This document shows, in pieces, positions 9,738 through 20,180 of a stretch of 64,000 bases of DNA. Numbering within the stretch: the first letter of the stretch is position 1; each line of letters begins with the position of its first letter. Below the pieces are notes generated by a model. It was not told the origin of the DNA, searched no databases, and saw only the letters and a list, made by a program, of their open reading frames with translations. The translations under genes and the position numbers were made by a program. Source of the stretch: Candidatus Helarchaeota archaeon (GTDB lineage: Archaea; Asgardarchaeota; Lokiarchaeia; Helarchaeales; JABXJV01); NCBI GenBank assembly GCA_013375355.1, contig JABXJV010000421.1, forward strand, positions 1 to 64,000. Reading direction: 5' to 3'.

Positions 9738-10232
9738 ATGAATTCTAATATTTTAAAACTGCGAGAATTAAGAGAAATTGACAAAAGAATTTTAAAAAAT
9801 CTCATCGAAGATAGCCGTCAACCGCATAGTAGAATTGCAGAGAATATTGGTACTTCAAGACAGAATATATCACAAAGAATAAAAAAATTACAAGAGAGAA
9901 ATCTTATAAAATCATATACAATTAACTTAAATAATCGCTTATTTGAGGAAATAGGAGTAAAAGCATATATATTGTTTAGAGAAGACCCAAACGTTCGTGT
10001 TAGAAAAGAACATGATAAAAAAATCGTTAATATTCCACAAATAACTGATTTTTCTCGACTATTTGGTATATATGATGGCGTAATTGAAATTTTAGTCCAA
10101 AATAATCGTGAAGTAACTAATATTATTAATACATTACATCAGCTCAAAGGTATTAAAGAGACTGAGACTTTTATCGTTCATGATATAATCAAGGAAGAGA
10201 AATACGCTCCAATCATAGATTTATTAACTTAA
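9738..10232 (+). CDS. Lrp/AsnC-family transcriptional regulator
   Basis: About 164 residues from the ATG at 9738, preferred over an upstream ATG at 9696 because the family alignment begins near LRELREIDKRILKNLIEDSR. The N-terminal winged helix-turn-helix (RIAENIGTSRQNISQRIKKLQERNLI) is followed by a C-terminal alpha/beta domain related to the RAM/ligand domain (GVKAYILF, then a second pair of strands). It is divergent from the polyferredoxin gene and likely controls it, itself, or the downstream metabolic genes. The effector is unknown. Confidence 0.85.
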   Translation: MNSNILKLRELREIDKRILKNLIEDSRQPHSRIAENIGTSRQNISQRIKKLQERNLIKSYTINLNNRLFEEIGVKAYILFREDPNVRVRKEHDKKIVNIPQITDFSRLFGIYDGVIEILVQNNREVTNIINTLHQLKGIKETETFIVHDIIKEEKYAPIIDLLT

Positions 10233-10651
10233 TACACCTAAAATTAAAAAGTAAGAAGATTGATGCCATATAGGAATATCATTATCGTCAATTAATATAA
10301 TAGAATGATGTCACATTTATATTTTTGCTTTATTTTAATATGTAATTTGCGCAAAACTTTTTTCTGTTAATTTTTTTAAAAGAAAATGTTTAACCATCTT
10401 TACAGTTTAATTTAATTAAAATACTGTTTAATTAAATTTGTATAACTTTTATTGGTTAGTTCAGGAAAATACGAAATTAAAAAATTTTTTAATAATTTAT
10501 CCAATCTTTGAAATAATTAGAATAAATTGATATAATTGAAATATTTTTTTCTTTTTTTAATTAAATTCGTATAAAAAAGCTTTTAAATTAATCCAATAAA
10601 AGAGATCTTAAATTCCAAAGGAAATTATCTCTACTCTAACCTTTATTTCCT
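10233..10651. other. 419-bp AT-rich noncoding gap upstream of orc1/cdc6
   Basis: No coding frame was seen. The region is almost pure A/T with repeated TTTAATTAAA-type motifs around 10400-10440. It lies upstream of an orc1/cdc6 gene, a common site for archaeal origins, but no ORB-like box with a G-run is present. A T/A-rich promoter element at about 10555-10590 probably serves the orc1 gene. Confidence 0.4.
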
Positions 10652-11950
10652 ATGAATAAAATATATGTTAGAGATTGGCGGAGCCAAAAAAAATTGAAAA
10701 ATGATAAACCTAATCCATTAGATGAAGTATTTGATAGATTTTTATCGGAAAAAAGCAAAATTTTTAAAAATCGAGACGTTCTAAGGCATTCTTTTGTTCC
10801 TGATGAACTCCCTCATAGAGAGAACCAATCTCGGCTAATTGCAGAGATTTTGGCACCTGCATTACAAGGATCTATCCCTTCAAATATATTCTGTTATGGA
10901 AAAACTGGGACAGGAAAAACAATTGTAGCAAAATATGTTTTGAATTATTTAATTGATAAATGTAATGAAATGAATTTAACTATTCCCATAACAGATCTTA
11001 TCAATTGCCGGTTAGTGGATACCCCTTATCGAGTCCTTTCAAATCTATGCAAATCAGTTGGTGTTACTGTACCTTTCACTGGTTTACCAACGGATGAGGT
11101 ATATAAAAGGTTTCAACTTGCATTAGATTCTAAAGAACAACTAATGATAATAGTATTAGATGAAGTTGATGAGTTAGTAAAAAAGGATCATAAAAAAGGA
11201 AATGATATTCTCTACGATCTAACACGTATGAATTATAATTTAGAATATGCCCGTATAAGCCTTATTGGAATTTCAAACGATTTAAAATTCAAACAATACC
11301 TTGATCCCAGAGTTTTAAGTAGTCTTAGTGAAGAAGAATGTGTATTTCCACCATATACAGCTGATGAACTACAGGATATATTAAAACAAAGAGCTTCAAT
11401 GGGATTTCATGAAAAAGTTCTTGAATCAGGAGTAATTCCTTTCGTAAGTGCACTAGCTGCTCGAGAACATGGAGACGCAAGAAGAGCTTTAGATCTACTG
11501 CATAAAGCAGGTGATATTGCAGAAAGAAAAGGTCAAGATAGAGTTTCAGAAGCGGATGTAAAAAAAGGACAGAAAGCAATAGAAAGTGATCTAGTGTCCA
11601 ATACCGTAAATAAAATGCCTTTACAAAGTAAATTAATACTATATGGTATATATAAACTTGAAAATTTAGCTTTGGCAGATGAGATTAAAACGGGGGATGT
11701 TTATTATGCCTATTCCCAACTGTGTAAATCAATAAATATCGAATCTTTAACCCAAAGGCGAGTAAGCGATTTAATTACAGAATTGGATATGTTAGGAATT
11801 ATATCGGCAAGTGTTATTTCTAAGGGTAGATATGGCAGGACTAAAAAAATTCACTTACAAATACCAAAGAATGTAATAACTAATGTAGTAGAAAAAGATT
11901 TTATGATAGAACAGTTAAAACCAGTAGATATAACATTAAATAAAGAATAA
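10652..11950 (+). CDS. cdc6: Orc1/Cdc6-type replication initiator, copy 1
   Basis: A 432-residue initiator of the Orc1/Cdc6 family, which binds origin boxes and recruits MCM. The AAA+ core has Walker A GKTGTGKT at 83-90 and Walker B LDEVDEL with D170-E171, a sensor-1 Asn (GISNDL), and sensor-2/arginine elements in HGDARRALDLL. The C-terminal winged helix spans about residues 330-420. Length and order match active archaeal Orc1. A second, more divergent copy lies at 45892. The probable origin with ORB-like boxes is about 10.5 kb downstream. Confidence 0.93.
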   Translation: MNKIYVRDWRSQKKLKNDKPNPLDEVFDRFLSEKSKIFKNRDVLRHSFVPDELPHRENQSRLIAEILAPALQGSIPSNIFCYGKTGTGKTIVAKYVLNYLIDKCNEMNLTIPITDLINCRLVDTPYRVLSNLCKSVGVTVPFTGLPTDEVYKRFQLALDSKEQLMIIVLDEVDELVKKDHKKGNDILYDLTRMNYNLEYARISLIGISNDLKFKQYLDPRVLSSLSEEECVFPPYTADELQDILKQRASMGFHEKVLESGVIPFVSALAAREHGDARRALDLLHKAGDIAERKGQDRVSEADVKKGQKAIESDLVSNTVNKMPLQSKLILYGIYKLENLALADEIKTGDVYYAYSQLCKSINIESLTQRRVSDLITELDMLGIISASVISKGRYGRTKKIHLQIPKNVITNVVEKDFMIEQLKPVDITLNKE

Positions 11951-11960
11951 AAATTTGTTT

Positions 11961-12446
11961 TTATTCTTCAATCAAGGGAATTTGCTCTACTTTTTCTGTT
12001 ATCAATCTGTATTCTCTTCTTTTTCTTGATCCGCGTCTATCAAGAGTTTTATCTTCAAACATGCGAGATAAATAGGTTGAAATTGTAGATATTTTGACAT
12101 CCTCTCTATATTCTACTTGATAAAATTCTTGGATGTCCTTTGATGTAAACCATCCATATTTCATTTGCCTTTTTATTATAAGCATTAATTTATCCATTAT
12201 GCTTAAATTATCCAAATCTAAATTTTCATTTTTTTGTATATTTTGTAAATAACTTTCATCAGCTGTTTTTTTTAAATTAACATCTTGCGGATTACGAATG
12301 TTATTTACAATTTCCATAATTTTAGAAGTTGAAACTTCCTCCCCAAACGTAAGTTTTTTTACTTTTCCTTTCTCATCAAAATTGATTTCTATTTTTCCCT
12401 TTTTGTTACTCATTAAAAAGCTTCCAATTTTAATTTCACTTAACAT
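11961..12446 (-). CDS. Uncharacterised protein with C-terminal winged-helix-like region
   Basis: 161 residues; ATG codons for residues 1 and 12 are both possible starts. The N-terminal third is a short beta-rich segment (KIEINFDEKGKVKKLTFG), then a charged linker, then a region (about 80-150) resembling a winged helix with a basic end (RRGSRKRREY). The family is not recognised. It converges on orc1/cdc6-1 with a 10-bp gap. DNA binding is a guess from the helical pattern and charge. Confidence 0.6.
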   Translation of the reverse strand: MLSEIKIGSFLMSNKKGKIEINFDEKGKVKKLTFGEEVSTSKIMEIVNNIRNPQDVNLKKTADESYLQNIQKNENLDLDNLSIMDKLMLIIKRQMKYGWFTSKDIQEFYQVEYREDVKISTISTYLSRMFEDKTLDRRGSRKRREYRLITEKVEQIPLIEE

Positions 12447-12701
12447 AGCTATATTTCTTATAGAATATAAATATGATTAATATCGTGATTGCTATCTGAA
12501 TATATCAAAAGTAATATCTAGATGATTAAAGAGAGAATACAATTTTAATATAAGTAAAATTTATTTATGATCCTTATTTTTTCTAGTTTTAACAATTGAA
12601 TAAAAATTTCTATTTTATAGTTGTGAAAGAAGGAATTTTTTAAATTGATTAGAAGTATTTTTTTAAATTAATTAATCTTTTAATAATTTGATTTAAACCA
12701 T

Positions 12702-14900
12702 TTGGAGACTTCATTTGAGATGTGTGCTTTAAACGTTCTATCATTGAGAGTAGAAGAAAGCGAATTGATTGATGTAGGAAAAATAAGAGTTCGATTAGAC
12801 CTTGAAGCAATGAATGCGCTAGATGTTAAAAGTGGAGATATTATACAAATTATTGGAAAAAAGACGACTGGTGCCATAGCTTTAAGAAGTAAATTAGAAG
12901 ATAAGGGAAAAAGTTTAATTAGAATGGACGGTATTATTAGAAGTAATTGCGGGGTAGGCTTAGGAGACATTGTTAAAATTAAAAAGACACGAATAAGACC
13001 TGCGATGGGTGTATCAATTGCTATGTTAGGAAGGGATCCAAATATTCCCTTAGATTCGGAAATTAACGAATCTATAAAAAACAGTTTAATAGGTAGACCT
13101 GTCAAAAAAGACGATATTATTAAAAGTGCGATACCATTTAGTAAATCTGAACGAAAATTCGTAGTGTGCCGAACTGAACCAAATGGAATTGTAAAATTTC
13201 ATGAAAAAACAGATTTGACATTATTACCAAAGGTTCCAGATAATATCCAAACTGATCGAATTCCAGAAGTTACTTATGAAGATATTGGAGGATTAGAAGG
13301 AGAAATATTACGTATTCGAGAAATGATTGAATTACCCTTGCGTTATCCAGAATTATTTGAACGTTTGGGAATAGAATCTCCAAGTGGGGTTTTACTGCAA
13401 GGTCCTCCTGGTTGCGGAAAAACTTTATTAGCTAAAGCAGTAGCAAACGAATCCAACGTATACTTTTTATCTATCAATGGTCCAGAGATTATGTCAAAAT
13501 TTTATGGGGAATCTGAAAAAAGAATTCGACAAATTTTTGATGATGCAGAAAGAAATGCTCCTGCTATCATTTTTATTGATGAAATTGATAGTATTGCGCC
13601 TAAGAGAGAAAATGTTACAGGAGAAGTAGAAAGAAGAGTTGTGGCACAATTATTAGCTTTAATGGATGGTTTAAAATATAGGAATAATGTAATAGTCATT
13701 GGTGCAAGCAATCGCCCTAATGCAATTGATCCAGCATTAAGAAGACCAGGGCGTTTTGATAGAGAAATAGAAATTGGAGTCCCTGATAAAAATGGAAGAG
13801 AAGAAGTCTTGCTCATACATTCAAGAGGTATGCCTTTAGAAAATATCGATTTAACAGAATTTGCTAAAAGGACTCACGGATTTGTGGGAGCAGATCTTGC
13901 CGCTTTATGTAGAGAAGCCGCAATGTTTGCATTGAGACGAATAAAACCAAAGATAAATTTTGCAGAATCAAAAATCCCATTTGAATTAATTCAAGAATTA
14001 GGAGTTAAAAAAGAGGATTTTGAGCAAGCATTAAAAATCATCGATCCATCTGCCTTAAGGGAAATTTTTATAGACATCCCATCAGTGCCATGGGAAAGCG
14101 TTGGTGGATTGAAAGAAGTTAAACGAGAATTAATTGAATCTGTCGAACTGCCAATTAAAAATCCTGATTTATTTAAAAAATTTGGAATCAAGCCCACGAA
14201 TGGAGTTTTGCTATTTGGATGTCCAGGCACTGGAAAAACATTAATTGCAAAGGCTGTTGCAACGGAAAGTGAAACGAATTTTATTGCTGTTCGTGGTCCA
14301 GAAATTTTTTCAAAATGGGTCGGTGAATCAGAGAAGGCAATAAGAGAAATTTTTAGAAAAGCTCGTCAAACTGCCCCATCAATAATCTTCTTTGATGAAA
14401 TAGATGCTCTTGCTCCAGAACGAGGTATAAATCCGGGGAATAAAGTAATAGATACGGTAGTAAATCAGCTACTTTCAGAAATTAGTGGATTACAAAATTT
14501 AGAACAAGTCGTCTGTATTGCGGCAACAAACAGACCAGAAATTTTAGATAGAGCATTATTGCGACCAGGAAGATTTGACAAATTAATCTATGTCCCCATG
14601 CCTGATGAAAAAGCAAGGCTTACAATTTTTAAAATACATACAAAAGATATGCCGATTTCTCCAGATGTCAATATAGAAAAATTAGCTAAATTAACAGATG
14701 GTTATTCGGGTGCAGATATTGAAAATATTTGTAGAGAAGCAGTTTTATTATTAATTCGAGAAGATCCCGATGCCGAAATTGTAAACATGAAGCATTTTGA
14801 ATCAGCTTTATCTAAAATCAAGACAAGTGTTACTGAAAGAGCTCTGAAAAATATGAAGGTATTCGCTGAAGAATTAACTTGTCAAGAAATTCCAGAATAG
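12702..14900 (+). CDS. cdc48: CDC48/VAT-type AAA+ ATPase (p97 family)
   Basis: A 732-residue double-AAA unfoldase that extracts and unfolds proteins for degradation, working as a hexamer with the proteasome. The N-domain (about 1-185) has the double-psi barrel pattern. D1 has Walker A GPPGCGKT at 234-241 and Walker B DEID at 293-296. D2 has Walker A GCPGTGKT at 506-513 and DEID at 565-568. Both carry the RPGRFD second-region motif. A start at Met7 (12720) is an alternative. The C-terminus (CQEIPE) has no HbYX proteasome-docking motif, so contact with the 20S core may differ. Confidence 0.95.
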   Translation: METSFEMCALNVLSLRVEESELIDVGKIRVRLDLEAMNALDVKSGDIIQIIGKKTTGAIALRSKLEDKGKSLIRMDGIIRSNCGVGLGDIVKIKKTRIRPAMGVSIAMLGRDPNIPLDSEINESIKNSLIGRPVKKDDIIKSAIPFSKSERKFVVCRTEPNGIVKFHEKTDLTLLPKVPDNIQTDRIPEVTYEDIGGLEGEILRIREMIELPLRYPELFERLGIESPSGVLLQGPPGCGKTLLAKAVANESNVYFLSINGPEIMSKFYGESEKRIRQIFDDAERNAPAIIFIDEIDSIAPKRENVTGEVERRVVAQLLALMDGLKYRNNVIVIGASNRPNAIDPALRRPGRFDREIEIGVPDKNGREEVLLIHSRGMPLENIDLTEFAKRTHGFVGADLAALCREAAMFALRRIKPKINFAESKIPFELIQELGVKKEDFEQALKIIDPSALREIFIDIPSVPWESVGGLKEVKRELIESVELPIKNPDLFKKFGIKPTNGVLLFGCPGTGKTLIAKAVATESETNFIAVRGPEIFSKWVGESEKAIREIFRKARQTAPSIIFFDEIDALAPERGINPGNKVIDTVVNQLLSEISGLQNLEQVVCIAATNRPEILDRALLRPGRFDKLIYVPMPDEKARLTIFKIHTKDMPISPDVNIEKLAKLTDGYSGADIENICREAVLLLIREDPDAEIVNMKHFESALSKIKTSVTERALKNMKVFAEELTCQEIPE

Positions 14901-14925
14901 ACCAAAAATTCAAAATAGTATTTCT

Positions 14926-15645
14926 TTAAATTATTAAATTTTTAATTTCCAACAAATTTTCGATAATATAATCTGGTTTTTTATTCGCAGAAAATTCAAT
15001 GCTGCGATTGTGTTCTCTTTTTATTAAAATGGTATTAATTTTTGCATTTTTTCCAGCTTGAATGTCCAAATCTGTATCCCCTACAATATACATATTCTTA
15101 TTAGAAAGCTGATATTTTTCCATAAATTCAATAATAGAATCTGGTTGGGGTTTTGCTTTATATTGCTGTTCAGTGCCAAGAAGATAAATTTCATGAAAAA
15201 TTTTTTCATATGACAAATCAATTAAATCCAGCTCAAGATTTGCAATTGAAGCTGGAGTATTACTAATAATCCCTAATTTTACTTCATTATTATATTTTAA
15301 TTCGTTAATTATGCCTCTAGCATCCTCAAATAGATATATTTCTCCATTTTCAATCATTTTTTTTCTTTCAATTAAATCCTCTTCGTCGAAACGTCTCCAA
15401 AAATCATCTATATCAAAGATTACCCAGTTTCTAAGAAATTCATCAAATTTTCTTCCAGAACGCCAAAGTGTGTGAATTTCTTTTTTGGTAAGCTTTTTTT
15501 TAGTTAGGATGAAAACTACTTTGGTGATTATTACGTCCAGAACTTCAAAAAAATTCTCTGGAACATGGATGATTGTACTTCTAGAAGAAGACTTCTAGAG
15601 AATTGTACCATCCAAATCAAATAGAACTCCAACTTCCTCATTCAT
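14926..15645 (-). CDS. HAD-family phosphatase, two exons separated by a 30-nt BHB intron
   Basis: Read leftward from ATG 15645, the frame gives DLDGTI (catalytic D10 and D12) and then meets an in-frame TAG at 15597-15595. Removing 15573-15602 joins exon 1 (15645-15603) to exon 2 (15572-14926), restores DLDGTI followed by IHVPENFFEVLD, and gives 229 residues. Later HAD motifs are ISNTPAS (motif II), the KP of motif III at AKPQPDS, and VGDTDLDIQAGKNA (motif IV). The ATG overlaps the stop of the upstream gene (TAATG), implying translational coupling. The substrate is unknown. If unspliced, only 16 residues would be made. Confidence 0.8.
15573..15602 (-). other. BHB intron (30 nt) in the HAD phosphatase mRNA
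   Basis: Fold: outer helix GGATG:CATCC (exons), central 4-bp helix GTAC:GTAC, 3-nt bulges AAT and AAT, and an inner stem TCTAGAAG:CTTCTAGA plus one T-A pair with one bulged C and a TCTT loop. Cutting after the second base of each bulge gives exon ends ...GGTACAA and TCATCC... and restores frame and motif. Confidence 0.8.
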
Positions 15646-16106
15646 TATTCTACACTTTCACTAATTTCTAATAAAATTTCAACTGTTTTCATAACAAATT
15701 TAATACATTTTTCTTGCAAAATATTTAATTCAACAAGTTTCTTTCGATCCTCAGGATCCATGAGATCGCATTGGATTAGTTCATAACATATCTCACTTGC
15801 AAATTCATTTCTAAATTTTTTAATGAATTCATTGGCAAAATTATATGCTTTGCTTTTATCTTCATCAATATTTGACCTTCCATATTTTAGGTTTATTGCC
15901 AAAATTCCACCACTTACAGAACCACACACTGATCCACTTCTTCCTATTCCTCCACCAAATGCCGTGGCAAGTTTAGGTGTTATGGGTTCCATATTCCATG
16001 CTTCTTGCATTGTCATAAGAACACCCTCTGCACAGTTAAACCCTTGTTTAAAATAGAATGCTGCTTTCTTCGGGAAATCATTTTTCTGTTTTATCATTAA
16101 TATCAC
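15645..16106 (-). CDS. C_GCAxxG_C_C family protein (redox-type cysteine protein)
   Basis: A 153-residue member of the C_GCAxxG_C_C family. It has FNCAEGVL, then GGGIGRSGSVCGSVSGGILA (the GCxxG core with a glycine-rich turn), and downstream Cys residues in SEICYELIQCDL. The family is widespread in anaerobes and is thought to bind metal or take part in redox reactions, but its exact role is unknown. A start at the inner Met (MIKQ) is possible. Its TAA overlaps the ATG of the HAD phosphatase, so the two are probably co-translated. Confidence 0.8.
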   Translation of the reverse strand: MILMIKQKNDFPKKAAFYFKQGFNCAEGVLMTMQEAWNMEPITPKLATAFGGGIGRSGSVCGSVSGGILAINLKYGRSNIDEDKSKAYNFANEFIKKFRNEFASEICYELIQCDLMDPEDRKKLVELNILQEKCIKFVMKTVEILLEISESVE

Positions 16107-16180
16107 TACTTATAGAAATTAAATAAATATTACAAAAGATATTATTTCAATTAATTTCATTGGTCAATAAAAAATAAGGG

Positions 16181-16969
16181 TTGATTTGTATCAAAATAGT
16201 AGATACACATATTCATTCTATATTTAGAAGTAATGACGATTTTATTAATTTAGTAAAAAAACAAGTCACAAAAGCGATTACTGTATCATTTTATCCAATT
16301 GTACCTCTTTATTCAAATACTTTAATTGATTTATTTAGTTGGATTATTGAAGATGAACCCCGTAGAACTAAATCTACAGGAATTACTATTCATCCCGCTA
16401 TTGGTGTTCATCCTCGGTCGATACCTCAAGATCTTACAAAAGAAAATCTAAAGAAAATTCAATTAAAAATCGAGAATGCCATTGAACAGAATAAGATTGT
16501 GGCATTAGGTGAAATAGGTTTGGAGTCCGCAACACCAAAAGAAAAAGCAATTTTTGAATTTCATCTTCAAATTGCGAAAGAATTCGACTTTCCTGTAATC
16601 GTACACACTCCTAGAAGGAATAAAAAGGAGATCACAGAACAATCAATAGAATTATTATTAAAATATAAAATAGAAAAGGGTGTTCTAGACCATATAGACG
16701 AGCAAAATCTTACACTAGCTAAAAATATAAGTTTAAATTTGGGTTTAACTGTCCAAATAGGAAAATTAACTCCAGAAAATTTCTATAATATAGTTAATGA
16801 AAATGAACATGAGATTCATCGCTTTGTACTAAATACAGATATTGGAAGAGATGAGGCGGATTTGTATTCGGCTTACAAAGCAATCAATATATTAAAAAAT
16901 AAAGGAATTAGTGAAAATACAATAGATCTAATCGCATCTGGAAATGCAAAAAAGTTATTTAAGATATAA
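16181..16969 (+). CDS. TatD-related metal-dependent hydrolase
   Basis: A 262-residue TIM-barrel hydrolase of the amidohydrolase/TatD group. It has DTHIHS near the N-terminus (metal HxH), GVHPRSIP, GEIGLE (metal Glu), VIVHTPRR (metal His), a conserved DHID, and a closing NTDIGRDE. The start is TTG at 16181, just after an AAGGG stretch; no ATG lies between it and the HxH motif. TatD enzymes are nucleases, but this archaeal subgroup is not characterised. Confidence 0.75.
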   Translation: MICIKIVDTHIHSIFRSNDDFINLVKKQVTKAITVSFYPIVPLYSNTLIDLFSWIIEDEPRRTKSTGITIHPAIGVHPRSIPQDLTKENLKKIQLKIENAIEQNKIVALGEIGLESATPKEKAIFEFHLQIAKEFDFPVIVHTPRRNKKEITEQSIELLLKYKIEKGVLDHIDEQNLTLAKNISLNLGLTVQIGKLTPENFYNIVNENEHEIHRFVLNTDIGRDEADLYSAYKAINILKNKGISENTIDLIASGNAKKLFKI

Positions 16970-17009
16970 AGAGTATACAAAACCATTAATTCAAAATTTG
17001 TGATTTTTT

Positions 17010-17777
17010 ATGGAATTAACTAAAATAGATAAAATTTTTATTATTATTTTAGCTATTTTAGGTGTTCTATCTGTCTATTTTTATTTTAATCCTGAATTAG
17101 GGGCTTTTTTAAGTTTTTCTTCTTGGAAAATAGATCAGTTCTCTTTAGATGGTACATTATTGATTGTTTTTATTGTTTGTCTAATAGGTAATTTATTACC
17201 GATTCCTACTCCTTACACTTTTATTATTATTCCTGCAGCGCTTTCTTTCCCAAATTATTTCTGGTTAGTTGGATTAATGGCTTCATTTGGAGCATTATTT
17301 GGTGAGATTGTTGGTTTTTGGGTTGGTCGGGGCACAAAAGAAGTTTTAGAACATACAGATGCAAATCTTGAAAAAATAGAAAAATGGAAACAGCTTGCAA
17401 AAGAAAGACCAAAATTCGTTATGTTTTTAATTTATCTTTTTGGTTTAACACCTTTAAATGATGATAATGTAATGATACCTTTGGGTTTAGCAGAATTTGA
17501 TTTTAAAAAGACAGTCTTTTCATGCTATCTAGGAAAACTGTCAATGATGATGTTATTTGCACTTGGTACTGTAGTTGGAGTAGACTTAATTTATAGTATG
17601 ATGGGGTATTCTCGATTTGAAATTTTAAATTATTTACCAGGAGCTTTAGGACAAGGTAATTGGTTAGAAGGTATGGTAGTATTCATTATCGTCATCATAA
17701 TAGTTTGGGGCATGCTAAAAATAGATATTAGTAGATTTCTAAAGGAAAAATATGGAGTAGAAAAATTAGAAGAATGA
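17010..17777 (+). CDS. VTT-domain (DedA-like) membrane protein
   Basis: A 255-residue membrane protein of the VTT/SNARE-associated superfamily. About six hydrophobic segments are seen. The diagnostic reentrant region reads PIPTPYTFIIIP and then GALFGEIVGFWVGRG, giving the conserved acidic residue and G-x-x-x-GR motif. DedA/VTT proteins act as lipid scramblases or undecaprenyl/phospholipid transporters. A glycerophosphodiesterase follows 14 bp downstream, pointing to lipid turnover. Confidence 0.8.
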   Translation: MELTKIDKIFIIILAILGVLSVYFYFNPELGAFLSFSSWKIDQFSLDGTLLIVFIVCLIGNLLPIPTPYTFIIIPAALSFPNYFWLVGLMASFGALFGEIVGFWVGRGTKEVLEHTDANLEKIEKWKQLAKERPKFVMFLIYLFGLTPLNDDNVMIPLGLAEFDFKKTVFSCYLGKLSMMMLFALGTVVGVDLIYSMMGYSRFEILNYLPGALGQGNWLEGMVVFIIVIIIVWGMLKIDISRFLKEKYGVEKLEE

Positions 17778-17791
17778 AATAGGCGTGGGTT

Positions 17792-18496
17792 TTGAAAAAT
17801 TTTACAATCATAGCTCATAGAGGAGCCAGTGGATATAAATTTGAAAATTCTATTTCGGCTTTTAAAATGGCTATCGAATTAAAGGCAAATATGATAGAAA
17901 CTGACGCTCAAATTACTAAAGATGGAGTAATTATTCTAAATCATGATAACAGTATTAAAAAAACTACAAACCAAAAGGGACTCATATCAAAATTATCACT
18001 AGATGAACTTAAAAAAATTCCATTAAAAAATGGGGAATCAATGCCCACTTATCAAGAACTTCTAGATATAAGTAAAGGTAATATAGAAATTAATTTAGAA
18101 ATAAAAGCTCGAAGAGTCGAGAAACTAGTTACAGATATTACTCTAAAGAATGATATGCTAGAAAAAGTTGTGTTTTCATCTTTTTCACTGAAAACTCTTA
18201 AAACGATTAGGGAATATAATAATGATGCTAGACTAGCATATTTAATAATTATACAAGGTTCTTTTATCGCTAGACTTAATTATTGGATGAAAAAAATAAC
18301 TGAGCTAAATGTTGAAAGTATTAATCCCTTTCATATGTTCGTTTCTTCAAAACTTGTAAAAGAAGCTCACAAACATAAAATTCTGATATATCCCTGGACA
18401 ATTAATGATGCAATTAAAATTCGAAATTTAATAGAAGAAAAAAATATAGATGGTGTATTTACAGACTATCCTGATATTTTAAAGAAATTTATGTAG
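17792..18496 (+). CDS. Glycerophosphodiester phosphodiesterase
   Basis: A 234-residue GDPD-family TIM-barrel enzyme that hydrolyses glycerophosphodiesters to glycerol phosphate and an alcohol. Motifs are IAHRGASG with FENS (catalytic HR), ETDAQITKDGVIILNHD (metal-binding E-x-D and catalytic His), LEIKA, and the C-terminal YPWTIND and DGVFTDYPD. The start is TTG at 17792. With the VTT protein just upstream, it may recycle membrane lipid headgroups. Confidence 0.88.
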   Translation: MKNFTIIAHRGASGYKFENSISAFKMAIELKANMIETDAQITKDGVIILNHDNSIKKTTNQKGLISKLSLDELKKIPLKNGESMPTYQELLDISKGNIEINLEIKARRVEKLVTDITLKNDMLEKVVFSSFSLKTLKTIREYNNDARLAYLIIIQGSFIARLNYWMKKITELNVESINPFHMFVSSKLVKEAHKHKILIYPWTINDAIKIRNLIEEKNIDGVFTDYPDILKKFM

Positions 18497-18564
18497 AAAA
18501 AATAGCTATTTCTAAATGATTCTAAACGATTAATTGTTAAAAATTAGATGTGTCTTGATAATAA

Positions 18565-20061
18565 ATGAAAAAAAATGGTTATGATGTTATTGTAATCGGA
18601 TCTGGGATTGGCGGATCTGCTTGTGCAGCACTTCTTTCACATGCTGGATTTAAAACCTTAGTTTTAGAAAAAAATGATAGAATTGGTGGCTTTACTTCAT
18701 GTTATGAAAAACACGGTTTTACAATAGATATTTCAATTCATGTTTTTTCAAATGGTATAAATGGTCGATTTGGAAAAATTTTACACCGAATTGGTTTAGC
18801 TACAAAACAAAAGGGTAAAATATATAGTGATTACCTGAAATTTGTTCCAAATTTAGAAAGGAGAACTGCAATTAGAATGCCTAATCAAAAAAATTATATT
18901 TCTATGGGATCTATGCTAAATACTCAAAGACAGTTAACACTTGGAACAGATTCTGATAATATACAAAAAACTGTGTCCGATATGGGAATGAAGAAAGACA
19001 ATGTAGATACTCTAATGAAAATTTTTATGACCATATTGGGTCTTACTAAAAGAAAAATCAGAAAATTAGAAGAGCAACAACTAACTTTAAGAAATTATAT
19101 TGATTCCTTTACGAAAAGTCCATTTGTTCATAGTTTTCTTGCTTTTACAGTCGGTGGAATGTTCGCAATTTCTCCAAGAAGAGCTAGTGCAGCAGAATTT
19201 GTTAGAGGTATTCAAGAATGGTTTGGCTCTAATGATATGTCATATCCCATAGGGGGCAGTATTGCTGTCCCACTAGCATTCCTTGAAGGGTTTAAGAAAT
19301 ATGGCGGAGATATTAGAACCAAATCACCAGTTTCAGAAATTGTTATTGAGAATAACAGAGCTAAAGGTGTGATGGTTAATGATGAATTTATCGAATCAAA
19401 GCTTGTTATTAGTAACACCGGAATAAAAAGAACTGTCCTTTCTCTAACTGGAGAAAAATTTTACGATAATAATTATGTCAACAAAATTAAATCCTTAGTG
19501 CCCTCTAATTCTTCAATAACCTTTAAATTTGCTTTAAATAAACAAATAATCCCCAAGGAGTTTGGAATGGTAAATATATTCCATAAAAATTTATTAAATT
19601 CAAGTGAAAAATCAAATGATGGTGCCACTAGGTCTACTGGTTTTATGACTATGATTCCCTCAAATCTAGATCCAAATTTAGCTCCTCCAGGAAAGCAATT
19701 AATAATTTTTGGAACTTTAGCTCCAGCGAAAGGAGTTGCCGATTGGAAAAAATGGACTGATATGCATTATCAAGAAATTCTACAAAATTACCCAGAAATT
19801 GAGGAAAATATCATTTTTGTGGATATTACTACACCATTAGATTTGGCTAACCTTTCAGGGAAAAAATATGGTCCTATAGAATCTACTGCCTTAATCCCAT
19901 CACAATCAGGCCCTAACAGAATATCCTCAGAATTGCCAATTGAGGGGCTTTATGTTGTCGGGGATAGTGCCGGAACTAATACTCATGGGATTGGAACACA
20001 ACTCGCAGCAGATAGTGCTATAAAGTGTGCAGATTTAATTATTTCAAAATATAAGTCATAA
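18565..20061 (+). CDS. Phytoene desaturase/retinol saturase-like FAD-dependent oxidoreductase
   Basis: A 498-residue flavoprotein. The N-terminal Rossmann motif is VIVIGSGIGGSACAALL, followed by LEKNDRIGGFTSCYEKHGF, typical of the CrtI/CrtISO group. The C-terminal FAD-binding end reads GLYVVGDSAGTNTHGIGTQLAADSA. The family desaturates, saturates or isomerises polyprenoids, so a carotenoid or isoprenoid lipid is a likely substrate, but none is proven. It lies 69 bp after the lipid-related pair. Confidence 0.8.
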   Translation: MKKNGYDVIVIGSGIGGSACAALLSHAGFKTLVLEKNDRIGGFTSCYEKHGFTIDISIHVFSNGINGRFGKILHRIGLATKQKGKIYSDYLKFVPNLERRTAIRMPNQKNYISMGSMLNTQRQLTLGTDSDNIQKTVSDMGMKKDNVDTLMKIFMTILGLTKRKIRKLEEQQLTLRNYIDSFTKSPFVHSFLAFTVGGMFAISPRRASAAEFVRGIQEWFGSNDMSYPIGGSIAVPLAFLEGFKKYGGDIRTKSPVSEIVIENNRAKGVMVNDEFIESKLVISNTGIKRTVLSLTGEKFYDNNYVNKIKSLVPSNSSITFKFALNKQIIPKEFGMVNIFHKNLLNSSEKSNDGATRSTGFMTMIPSNLDPNLAPPGKQLIIFGTLAPAKGVADWKKWTDMHYQEILQNYPEIEENIIFVDITTPLDLANLSGKKYGPIESTALIPSQSGPNRISSELPIEGLYVVGDSAGTNTHGIGTQLAADSAIKCADLIISKYKS

Positions 20062-20180
20062 AATTTTTTTTTTAAATTTCAGATCAAAATTTGTGGGGTT
20101 TAAATACTGATCTAAGAGTAAGACAGTAATCTGAAAAAAGAGTGAGAGTATGCCGAAAGTATTAGGATTTGATAAAATTG

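Noticed and set aside
10233..10651. Origin directly upstream of orc1/cdc6-1
   Set aside because: It is AT-rich but has no ORB-like dyad with a G-run, unlike 22416-23359.
15595..15597. TAG read as pyrrolysine in the HAD phosphatase
   Set aside because: TAG is used as an ordinary stop nearby (end of the CDC48 gene), and removing a BHB-flanked 30-nt insert rebuilds the motif better than readthrough would.
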